Of a DNA stretch of 5,391 nucleotides, positions 1 through 5,391 are shown in pieces; the stretch's first letter is position 1; each line of letters begins with the position of its first letter. Below the pieces are notes generated by a model that did not search any database, was not told the DNA's origin, and worked only from the letters and a program-made list of their open reading frames with translations. The stretch covers positions 1 to 5,391 of the forward strand of contig CAZWAP010000083.1 in assembly GCA_964632005.1 (NCBI GenBank), given 5' to 3'. Source of the DNA: CAZWAP01 sp964632005 (GTDB taxonomy: Bacteria; Planctomycetota; Phycisphaerae; Sedimentisphaerales; Anaerobacaceae). A program made the translations under genes and the position numbers.

Positions 1-928
1 AGATCGACTTCGTGACCGTCGCAGGCTTGGTAATCGTAACCGCTGGGGCCTCAACGTCGGCACTGGGATCAAACACAACGTTCTCCGGCGGGTTCGCAGT
101 CCACTGATAGGTCAGGTTGGTCCAGCTCGACCCGGGCTTCTCAACGATGTTCGGATCCAACTGCACCGGCTGGCCCGACCACGTAACCATATCGACGCCG
201 GCATCAACGTCCGGAGCGTTCGGATCACCCTGGATTGTCAGAGGCTCCGATAGAGCATACATCGGCAGCTCGGTCTCAGGCGGCTCACCCGTCCACTGCC
301 GCCAGACCCACGCATTAGGATCCGATGCTTGCCCCTGGTGAATCTGACCGCCCCCACCTAACGCGTTGAATGACGCCGGATGACCGGTCGCTTTCGTGCC
401 GTCCCAGTATGTGCCCGTAAAAGGCCAATGCGCCCACTCCGTCCCTGCCTCTGTAAGGTTGATTATGTGCTGAATTGAGCCGTCCCATAAGTCTTTGTAG
501 TCGCTGGCTACCAGAGTACTGCCGTCCAAAAGATATATCGGACAGCCAGGCTCCTCATCGGTCCAATTGGTCGACGTGTTGTCGATTGCATTCACGTCAT
601 CTGTCGAGCCGATCGCCTTCCAGGTAACCCCATCGTCGGCGCCTATGTTATAAACGGTTGAGGCGTCCGCCAGACTCTGCACCCACGCATTGTAAACCTC
701 GATGTCGTTCGAGTCTGCGGTCCTCGTCGCGCTCGTATGGAAAACGAACCGATACTGGTCCCCCGGTCGCCAAGGCTCTCCCGTTGCGGGATTGTCGCCC
801 GCCAACGTCTCGGGGGTCAGGATCCCAAGCTGGCCCGAAACACTAACCGCTTGCGCTCGCCCCGAGAGCATGCCCAGCCCCGCGACGACGAGCATCAAAA
901 CTACTTTGACTATGCTTCTCGCAGCCAT
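1..928 (-). CDS. Secreted protein with PEP-CTERM-type N-terminal domain and PKD-like domain (3' end outside window)
   Basis: The reading frame is open from ATG at 928 to the window edge, giving 309 full codons and no stop. A strong ribosome binding site (GGAGGAG, 6 nt spacing) sets the start. Residues 1-27 form a signal peptide: Arg/Lys near the start, a hydrophobic core (VVLMLVVAGLGML), then an AQA cleavage site. Residues about 35-232 resemble a domain I recall from PEP-CTERM-type exported proteins of cyanobacteria and planctomycetes: GDQYRFVFHTS, NDIEVYNAWV, VTWKAIGSTDDVNAIDNT, DLWDGSI and a closing LPMYALSEPLTI. Its function is unknown to me. From residue about 240 it switches to a PKD/Ig-like domain (DAGVDMVTWSGQPVQLD) that matches the one in the two esterases upstream. 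A dockerin-like end probably follows outside the window, but this is inferred. The PEP sorting signal may have been replaced by this module. No enzymatic motif is visible. It lies 116 bp downstream of the esterase gene on the same strand and could be co-transcribed. Confidence 0.85.
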   Translation of the reverse strand, partial: MAARSIVKVVLMLVVAGLGMLSGRAQAVSVSGQLGILTPETLAGDNPATGEPWRPGDQYRFVFHTSATRTADSNDIEVYNAWVQSLADASTVYNIGADDGVTWKAIGSTDDVNAIDNTSTNWTDEEPGCPIYLLDGSTLVASDYKDLWDGSIQHIINLTEAGTEWAHWPFTGTYWDGTKATGHPASFNALGGGGQIHQGQASDPNAWVWRQWTGEPPETELPMYALSEPLTIQGDPNAPDVDAGVDMVTWSGQPVQLDPNIVEKPGSSWTNLTYQWTANPPENVVFDPSADVEAPAVTITKPATVTKSI

Positions 929-934
929 AATTGA

Positions 935-941
935 CTCCTCC
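935..941 (-). promoter_or_regulatory. Ribosome binding site of the leftmost gene
   Basis: Read on the minus strand this is GGAGGAG, a near-perfect anti-16S match, 6 nt before the ATG at 928. It fixes the start of a gene whose 3' end is outside the window. Confidence 0.85.
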
Positions 942-953
942 AAGCGCTATTGA

Positions 954-965
954 ATTGTGCACAAT
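954..965. promoter_or_regulatory. 12-bp perfect palindrome upstream of the leftmost gene, possible operator
   Basis: ATTGTGCACAAT is its own reverse complement. Its centre lies about 31 bp upstream of the ATG at 928. The ATTGTG...CACAAT half-sites have the general look of a site for a dimeric helix-turn-helix regulator such as LacI/GntR types, but no regulator is encoded here. The role is inferred from symmetry and position alone. Confidence 0.4.
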
Positions 966-976
966 ATCACCTGCGA

Positions 977-991
977 CCAGCAATCTGCTGG
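977..991 (-). other. Small hairpin in the gap between the esterase and the leftmost gene
   Basis: On the minus strand CCAGCA-GAT-TGCTGG gives a 6-bp stem with a 3-nt loop, 53 nt after the esterase stop codon. It lacks a following T-run, so it is not a standard intrinsic terminator. It might protect or process the 3' end of the esterase message. Confidence 0.3.
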
Positions 992-1020
992 ACCGCTGAC
1001 TCGCTCCAATCACTCGTCCA

Positions 1021-1042
1021 CAAACAACCTGAAAACAACCTG
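1021..1042 (-). repeat. 11-bp direct repeat right after the esterase stop codon
   Basis: On the minus strand two 11-bp units, CAGGTTGTTTT and CAGGTTGTTTG, lie head to tail starting a few bases past the TGA at 1045-1047. They differ at one base. No function can be assigned; slippage duplication is the simplest reading. Confidence 0.5.
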
Positions 1043-1044
1043 AA

Positions 1045-2162
1045 TCAAGGCTTCGGAATCGGCTCTATCAAGCCGGTATCCTCAAGCCACGTCTCGGCCA
1101 ACAGCGCAAAATCTGCAAAGTTGACGACGCAGTTACCGTCAATGTCCGCTCGAGCATCTTCCGCTCCCAGACCCTTGCCGATAGCCGCCTGGCACGCATC
1201 ATCGTACACATCGATCGTCATAGTGTCTGCCACGGGCGGGTTGACCCCGTCCTCAACCACGAGCTCCAATACAACGCTGGACGGGTTCTCGGTGGCCTTG
1301 GTGATCGTAACAATCGGGTCTTCAACAGATGGCCCCGGATCGAATACGACACCATCCGGCGGTTCCGCGCTCCAGGTGTAGCTCTCGACCGTCACACCTT
1401 CCTGAACGGTCGCATCCAATTGCACCGGCTCGCCCGACCAGGTGATCATATCGGGACCGGCATCGACGGAATATGCCCCGAGCAGCGGGATCATACTCCG
1501 GCCGATGGCGTCACCCACCAGCATATAGGTCTCGGCATTTCGATTATAGTGATAGCCCTGGTTGGCCGGGGACTCCTCGACGTCCCTCCAGTAACCAAGA
1601 GTGTCGACAGAAGCTACATTACCGGCAAACTCAGGGTGCTTATCCGGGTCACTCACGGCCATCTGAGCCGCATAGATCTTGCCATACGCGCTCTCCGGAT
1701 CGTAGGGCTCACCACCAAACCCGATGGTCGCCACCACGAACGGTGCATTCGGCCTAACCTTGCCCGGGTAGCGGTTCTCGTAGTACTCCCGCAACTTGGT
1801 GATGAGGTTCGTCAGGTTAAGCTCGTAACGCTCGGCGTACGACGCATCATATTGATCCTTGTGGCCCTGCCACCAGACGAAGCCGGCAATCTCAAATCCC
1901 TGGTCGGCGTACTCGGGGTACTCGGCCGCGAAATTGTCCAGGATGTCGACCACGTTGAAGATCGAGTAGACGTTCCAGTAAGTCGAGGACTCCGCCCCAA
2001 CACCAGGCTCCGACTCGGCACTGGACGTGTGCGCCGCTTTGCTGATGTACACCACGTCATTGTGGCGGACCTGGCAATTCTTGGGATACTCCGTGGCGTC
2101 CATCCACCCCATCGGGCCCATATCGCTCTCGTCCAGGAAATAATCGTCGTATTGCTTGCCGG
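1045..2162. repeat. Tandem gene duplication, copy 1 (3' part of the complete esterase gene)
   Basis: This segment aligns with 4286-5391 at a nearly constant offset of 3229 bp. It covers the second half of the catalytic domain, the PKD-like domain and the dockerin-like end. One 134-bp block (1541-1674) is identical to 4770-4903 at every base, including third codon positions. Elsewhere there are scattered silent and amino-acid differences and one 9-bp indel just before the calcium loop. Confidence 0.93.
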
Positions 2163-4116
2163 CATACCAGACGAATGGCGACGGGCCGCCGCCCTCTGTC
2201 AGCCATCTGTTGGGCGACTCGCCGTAGGCCGCATAGGTGTACTCCCCGTACTCGTATCGCTCGCTGCCCGGAGGCAGGCAGTCCCAGCCGATGCTCCGAT
2301 TGCCCTGCGAGGTCTTCAGAACGATGACAGGCTCGTCGTGGTAATAACCCATAATGTGGCCAAATCCCATCTCGGGCCCTATCGTGCTGCCGCCGGCCTG
2401 CACTCCCGGAGTCAGTGGCCCGTCGCCGATCGCGGTGATCACCCCCCGGTACATCACGTCATTGCGGACCGTCCACGCACCGCCGTCATCCACCAGGTTC
2501 GGGAACTTGTTTTCACGCTTCACAATGGTCTCAAGCGTTCCGGGCTGGGTACCATTGATATTGCCCATCCCCACCATATTCGATTGACCCGACAGGATGT
2601 AAACCTTGACCGGCTTGGTAGTATCAGGCGGAGTCGAATCCGGATCGGGCAGGGGATACACGATACCAGGATTGTCACCTGCACTGGTCGGGTCCGTGAA
2701 GGATGCAGCAACCTCGTACCAATCGCCCGCGCCGTCCCCGTCACTGTCAGTATTCGTCGGGTCGGTCCCGGTGTCGGTCTCGTCGACAAAGATCCCCGTG
2801 TTCGTCTCGACCCCATCTCGCAGCCCATCGCGATCGCTGTCAACGGCCGTCGGATCAGTCCCCGTGTCTGAGGCGTTGACGAAGACGCCCGTGTTGGTCT
2901 CAACCCCGTCGCTCAGCCCATCGCCGTCGGTGTCGGCATTGAGCGGATCCGTCGGAGGACGCGACCCGACACCGGCGATCTCGCCGCCGTCTTGAAGCGT
3001 ATCGCCGTCGCTGTCGGGATCGGTAGGATCGGTCCCAAGCTCGTATTCTTCTATGTTGGTCAGTCCGTCGGGTTCGAGGTCGTCTCCCGGGTTCAGAGCC
3101 GTGGGCGAAGGCGGATCGGTATACAGCAGTTCGTAGCTGTCCGGCAGACCGTCACCGTCGGTGTCCTCTACGTAAAACGTGAAGACCGCACCTTCGACCG
3201 GATCGCCGCTCGGACTGCCGTCAAGATAGGAATTCACCTGCCAGTAGTACGTATTTGCAACAGGGGCGCTGACGGTCACGGACGTCGTATTCAGCCCCGC
3301 GTCAACCACCTTGGTGAAATCCGTCTCCGGATCCGTCCCGAACCACACGTCCACCCACACGTCCGAACCGACCCTCGCCGGCAGGTTCGTCCAGCTCAAT
3401 TCCACATCGCCAGCCGCAACCGTCGCACCGTCCGCCGGAGAAGGACGCATAGGATGCTCCATATCCAAATGGAAAACCATGTCTCCGCTCACGTTGTTCA
3501 TCGTGGTATCGCCGATTCCAAGCCCGGCGGTACCCGACATATAGCGCGTGCCCCCCGGGTATTCATCGCCGGTACGATTGATATAAGGAATCCCCGTAGT
3601 CCAATGCGAGGTGCTGCTGGTCATACCCACGTCAACACCGTATTCCGTATTGGGTTCCAGTAAGACGGGCGTATCGAACCTCCAGGTCATATACTCCCCC
3701 CCGTTCCACGTGAAATCCTGCGTGGCCGTCTCCGAGTAAATCTCCGTGAATATCCACGTCCCCGGATCGCTTGGGTTCACTCGATTGATCGTCCCAACCC
3801 GAATAACGTATTCTTTCGTGGGCTCTGCTTTTTGACTATCCGTAACCTGATACGAAATAGCTTTGAGCAAAACCTCTGTTTCGCCGGTGGTGAACGTTTG
3901 GCCCTTCGGCCTGCCGGACGCCTTGCTGTCGCACCACCACTTGTCCGTACCGGTCACGGGCCCGTAATTTGCGATATCTTCCCCGTTGACCACAGGGGCC
4001 GTAGGACTGGCAGACATCGTCGCCGCCTCGGCCGAAACACCTGCCAGGCCAAGAACTGCTATCGCTACCACCGTGAGAGTCAACGCGATCCTCGTTCTGT
4101 TTCGCAAACTTCTCAT
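1045..4116 (-). CDS. Secreted multidomain SGNH/SASA-family carbohydrate esterase with PKD-like and dockerin-like C-terminus
   Basis: This encodes 1023 residues from ATG at 4116 to TGA at 1045-1047. Domains in order are: signal peptide about 1-32 (hydrophobic core, VSAEA cleavage region); beta-sandwich-like domain about 65-218; Fn3-like domain about 222-317; calcium-type DxDxDG repeats about 318-480; catalytic domain about 502-879; PKD/Ig-like domain about 881-973; dockerin-like end about 971-1012. The catalytic domain has the SASA/CE6 signatures: nucleophile Ser512 in ILSGQSNMVG, a GPEMGFG block, WWQGHKD at 748-754, and DTLGYWRDVEESP followed by QGYHYNRNAETY with probable catalytic His856. 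The family removes O-acetyl groups from sialic acids or from xylan and other glycans; the substrate here cannot be read from sequence. The Ser-to-WQG spacing is unusually long (about 240 residues) because of an insert with a CBM5/12-like segment at about 677-714. The last domain has one clear calcium loop (DIDGNCVVNFADF). The protein is probably exported and attached to the cell surface or a glycan-degrading assembly. A longer reading from TTG at 4158 is less likely, since AAGGAG sits 7 nt before the chosen ATG. Confidence 0.9.
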   Translation of the reverse strand: MRSLRNRTRIALTLTVVAIAVLGLAGVSAEAATMSASPTAPVVNGEDIANYGPVTGTDKWWCDSKASGRPKGQTFTTGETEVLLKAISYQVTDSQKAEPTKEYVIRVGTINRVNPSDPGTWIFTEIYSETATQDFTWNGGEYMTWRFDTPVLLEPNTEYGVDVGMTSSTSHWTTGIPYINRTGDEYPGGTRYMSGTAGLGIGDTTMNNVSGDMVFHLDMEHPMRPSPADGATVAAGDVELSWTNLPARVGSDVWVDVWFGTDPETDFTKVVDAGLNTTSVTVSAPVANTYYWQVNSYLDGSPSGDPVEGAVFTFYVEDTDGDGLPDSYELLYTDPPSPTALNPGDDLEPDGLTNIEEYELGTDPTDPDSDGDTLQDGGEIAGVGSRPPTDPLNADTDGDGLSDGVETNTGVFVNASDTGTDPTAVDSDRDGLRDGVETNTGIFVDETDTGTDPTNTDSDGDGAGDWYEVAASFTDPTSAGDNPGIVYPLPDPDSTPPDTTKPVKVYILSGQSNMVGMGNINGTQPGTLETIVKRENKFPNLVDDGGAWTVRNDVMYRGVITAIGDGPLTPGVQAGGSTIGPEMGFGHIMGYYHDEPVIVLKTSQGNRSIGWDCLPPGSERYEYGEYTYAAYGESPNRWLTEGGGPSPFVWYAGKQYDDYFLDESDMGPMGWMDATEYPKNCQVRHNDVVYISKAAHTSSAESEPGVGAESSTYWNVYSIFNVVDILDNFAAEYPEYADQGFEIAGFVWWQGHKDQYDASYAERYELNLTNLITKLREYYENRYPGKVRPNAPFVVATIGFGGEPYDPESAYGKIYAAQMAVSDPDKHPEFAGNVASVDTLGYWRDVEESPANQGYHYNRNAETYMLVGDAIGRSMIPLLGAYSVDAGPDMITWSGEPVQLDATVQEGVTVESYTWSAEPPDGVVFDPGPSVEDPIVTITKATENPSSVVLELVVEDGVNPPVADTMTIDVYDDACQAAIGKGLGAEDARADIDGNCVVNFADFALLAETWLEDTGLIEPIPKP
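2749..2934 (-). repeat. Two 31-residue calcium-binding-type repeats inside the esterase
   Basis: Residues 395-425 and 426-456 of the complete esterase are two near-identical 31-residue units. Each begins DxDxDGLxDGVETNTG and ends DTGTDPT. A third unit begins right after with DSDGDGAGDWYEV. The DxDxDGxxD spacing is that of thrombospondin type 3-like calcium-binding repeats, which usually act as stiff, calcium-dependent spacers. More divergent copies precede them (DTDGDGLPD, DPDSDGDTLQDGGE). Confidence 0.8.
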
Positions 4117-4123
4117 TTTCAGT

Positions 4124-4131
4124 CTCCTTCT
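4124..4131 (-). promoter_or_regulatory. Ribosome binding site of the complete esterase gene
   Basis: Read on the minus strand this is AGAAGGAG, 7 nt before the ATG at 4116. It favours that ATG, which also places the signal peptide at the extreme N-terminus, over the in-frame upstream TTG at 4158 and the ATG inside the palindrome near 4143. Confidence 0.82.
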
Positions 4132-4137
4132 GGCCCC

Positions 4138-4153
4138 GCCCATAATTATGGGC
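4138..4153. promoter_or_regulatory. 16-bp perfect palindrome in the leader of the esterase gene, possible operator or hairpin
   Basis: GCCCATAATTATGGGC is its own reverse complement. It is centred about 30 bp upstream of the ATG at 4116 and about 14 bp upstream of the ribosome binding site. As DNA it could be an operator. As RNA it could fold into a 6-bp stem with an AAUU loop in the 5' leader. It is not followed by a T-run, so it is not a terminator. Confidence 0.45.
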
Positions 4154-4259
4154 AACAAAAATACCTACCTTGTACCGGTAAAGTCCTTATCGACCGACGC
4201 ACAAAAACGTCCTTCTCTGCCGCGGCCAACTCCTAACATCCGATACGTCACAACCTCAT

Positions 4260-4272
4260 CACTTGACAAGTG
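4260..4272. repeat. 13-bp inverted repeat just downstream of the partial esterase gene
   Basis: CACTTG and CAAGTG flank a single central base, 13 bp past the TAG stop of the rightmost gene. The folded stem would have only about 5 pairs and no T-run follows, so it is a weak candidate for a terminator. It could be a protein-binding site in the intergenic region. The rest of the 169-bp gap (4117-4285) holds only the ribosome binding site and palindrome listed separately; no clear -35/-10 pair is visible. Confidence 0.3.
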
Positions 4273-4285
4273 CCAACAACCACAA

Positions 4286-5391
4286 CTACTTCGGTATCGG
4301 CCCTGTCAAGCCGGTATCGTTCAGCCATTTTGTGGCCATCAGTGCAAAATCTGCAAAGTTGACGACGCAGTTCCCGTCAATGTCTGCTCCGGTTCCTATA
4401 CCCTTGCCGATGGCCGCCTGGCACGCATCATCGTACACGTCGATTATCATAGTTTTTGCCACGGGCGGGTTGACCCCGTCCTCAACCACGAGCTTCAATA
4501 CAACGCTGGACGGGTTGTCCGTGGACTTGGTAATCGTAACTATCGGGTCTTCAACGCTCGGCCCGGGATCGAACACGACACCATCCGGCGGATTCGCGCT
4601 CCAGGTGTAGCTCTCGACCGTCACACCTTCCTGAACGGTCGCATCCAACTGCACCGGCTGACCCGACCAGGTGATCATATCGGGACCGAGATCGACCAGA
4701 TACGCCGGCAGCAGATTGAGCATACTCCGGCCGATGGCGTCACCAACGAGCATATAGGTCTCGGCGTTGCGATTATAGTGATAGCCCTGGTTGGCCGGGG
4801 ACTCCTCGACGTCCCTCCAGTAACCAAGAGTGTCGACAGAAGCTACATTACCGGCAAACTCAGGGTGCTTATCCGGGTCACTCACGGCCATCTGAGCCGC
4901 ATAAATCTTGCCGTAGGCGCTTGACGGATCGTACGGCTCACCGCCAAATCCAATGGTCGCCACCACGAACGGGGCGTCCGGTGTTACCTTGCCCGGATAG
5001 CGCTTCTCATAGTACTCCCGAACAGTTTTGATTAAATTCGTCAGGTTCAACTCGTAACGCTCGGCGTACGACGCATCATATTGGTCCTTGTGGCCTTGCC
5101 ACCAGACGAAGCCCGCAATCTCGAAGCCCTGCTCGGCATACTCGGGGTACTCGGCCGCGAAATTGTCCAGAACGTCAACCACGTTGAAAACCGAGTAGAC
5201 GTTCCAGTAAGTCGAAGACTCCGCTCCAACGCCAGGCTCCGACTCCGCACTCGAGGTGTGCGCCGCTTTGCTGATGTAAACCACGTCATTGTGCCGAACC
5301 TGGCAACCCTTGGGATACTCCGTGGCACTCAGCCAGCCCATCGGGCCCATATCGCTCTCGTCCAGGAAATAATCGTCGTATTGCTTGCCGG
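4286..5391 (-). CDS. SASA-family carbohydrate esterase, tandem paralogue of the neighbouring gene (5' end outside window)
   Basis: Only the last 367 codons are visible, ending in TAG at 4286-4288. The frame is open to the window edge, so the ATG at 5350 is an internal Met (part of DESDMGPMGW), not the start. The visible part covers the second half of the SASA/CE6-like catalytic domain: a CBM5/12-like segment (5204-5317), WWQGHKDQYDASYAERY, and QGYHYNRNAETY with the probable catalytic His codon at 4778-4780. A PKD-like domain and a dockerin-like end (ADIDGNCVVNFADFALMATKW) follow. It aligns with the downstream esterase over its full visible length at about 90% amino-acid identity by eye. The main length differences are three fewer residues before the calcium loop and one fewer at the C-terminus. 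It should deacetylate a related glycan outside the cell. The Ser nucleophile (GQSNM) and N-terminal domains would lie beyond the window, so whether this copy is complete is unknown. Confidence 0.88.
   Translation of the reverse strand, partial: GKQYDDYFLDESDMGPMGWLSATEYPKGCQVRHNDVVYISKAAHTSSAESEPGVGAESSTYWNVYSVFNVVDVLDNFAAEYPEYAEQGFEIAGFVWWQGHKDQYDASYAERYELNLTNLIKTVREYYEKRYPGKVTPDAPFVVATIGFGGEPYDPSSAYGKIYAAQMAVSDPDKHPEFAGNVASVDTLGYWRDVEESPANQGYHYNRNAETYMLVGDAIGRSMLNLLPAYLVDLGPDMITWSGQPVQLDATVQEGVTVESYTWSANPPDGVVFDPGPSVEDPIVTITKSTDNPSSVVLKLVVEDGVNPPVAKTMIIDVYDDACQAAIGKGIGTGADIDGNCVVNFADFALMATKWLNDTGLTGPIPK
4286..5391. repeat. Tandem gene duplication, copy 2 (visible part of the partial esterase gene)
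   Basis: This is the partner of 1045-2162 in the same orientation. The similarity runs to the right edge of the window, so the true extent of the duplicated unit is not visible. If it covers the whole gene, the missing 5' part should contain the GQSNM nucleophile and perhaps the same calcium-repeat, Fn3-like and sandwich domains. Confidence 0.93.

Noticed and set aside
977..991. Hairpin as an intrinsic terminator after the esterase
   Set aside because: The stem is only 6 bp and no T-run follows on the minus strand.
950..1381. Plus-strand open frame of 143 codons
   Set aside because: Antisense shadow of the PKD-like and dockerin-like end. A matching shadow occurs at 4263-4610 in the paralogue, so its apparent conservation comes from the duplication.
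1420..2871. Long plus-strand open frame of 483 codons opposite the esterase gene
   Set aside because: It is antisense to a gene with clear domains and conserved motifs. Its translation is rich in Arg, Val, Ile and His without recognisable motifs, as expected from the complement of a GC-biased coding strand.
2520..2903. Other-frame minus-strand ORFs (also 1812-2165 and 5047-5328)
   Set aside because: They lie inside the esterase genes in another frame and are rich in Arg, Ser, Thr and Pro without motifs. The main frame has full domain support.
2992..3663. Plus-strand open frame of 223 codons
   Set aside because: Arg-rich antisense shadow of the calcium-repeat, Fn3-like and sandwich domains of the esterase.
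4117..4158. Extended N-terminus of the esterase from TTG at 4158
   Set aside because: It would add 14 residues, encoded across the palindrome and ribosome binding site, ahead of a normal signal peptide. The ATG at 4116 has a well-spaced AAGGAG.
4154..4259. Sigma-70 promoter for the esterase gene
   Set aside because: Scattered TTGTGC, TTTACC and TATTTT-like words occur, but none form a -35/-10 pair with 16-18 bp spacing that I would defend.
3986..4924. Plus-strand open frame of 312 codons across the gap between the two esterases
   Set aside because: It runs antisense through the end of one esterase gene and the start of the other, and its translation in part repeats that of the other antisense frame because the genes are duplicated. 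It has no ribosome binding site or motif support.
4286..5350. ATG at 5350 as the start of the rightmost gene
   Set aside because: The frame stays open to the window edge, and the residues before this Met (GKQYDDYFLDESD) match the paralogue exactly, so the Met is internal.

Overview
The window looks like part of the genome of an environmental Planctomycetota bacterium, most likely of the Phycisphaerae/Sedimentisphaerales type. This is inferred from protein architecture, not from a marker gene. Three large secreted proteins carry a PKD/Ig-like domain; in the two whose C-termini are visible it is followed by a short dockerin-like calcium loop (DIDGNCVVNFADFA) and a short tail. That ending is common in polysaccharide-degrading planctomycetes. 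Base composition is moderately GC-rich.

All three genes lie on the minus strand, so they read right to left: C (4286 to beyond 5391, 5' end missing), B (1045-4116, complete), then A (928 to below 1, 3' end missing). Gaps are 169 bp between C and B and 116 bp between B and A. There is no RNA gene, CRISPR array or transposase, and no gene-free stretch over 300 bp.

B is a 1023-residue multidomain carbohydrate esterase. In order it has a signal peptide, a beta-sandwich-like N-terminal domain, an Fn3-like domain, calcium-binding DxDxDG repeats, an SGNH/SASA-family (sialate O-acetylesterase/CE6-like) catalytic domain, a PKD-like domain and a dockerin-like end. The catalytic domain appears to hold an embedded CBM5/12-like segment. 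C is a paralogue in tandem: over the visible 367 residues it is about 90% identical to B, with a 134-bp stretch of perfect nucleotide identity around the catalytic His codon. A is a different protein. Its N-terminal domain resembles one usually found in PEP-CTERM-type exported proteins, but it is joined to the same PKD-like module as B and C.

Together the genes look like a small locus for extracellular glycan deacetylation and surface display, in which one C-terminal module has been placed on different front ends. Perfect palindromes sit about 30 bp upstream of the start codons of both A and B and are candidate regulatory sites. I see no convincing sigma-70 promoter or intrinsic terminator. 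I found no clearly new system. The items most worth a second look are the shared C-terminal module, the embedded CBM-like insert, the tandem esterase duplication with its identity block, and the paired upstream palindromes.
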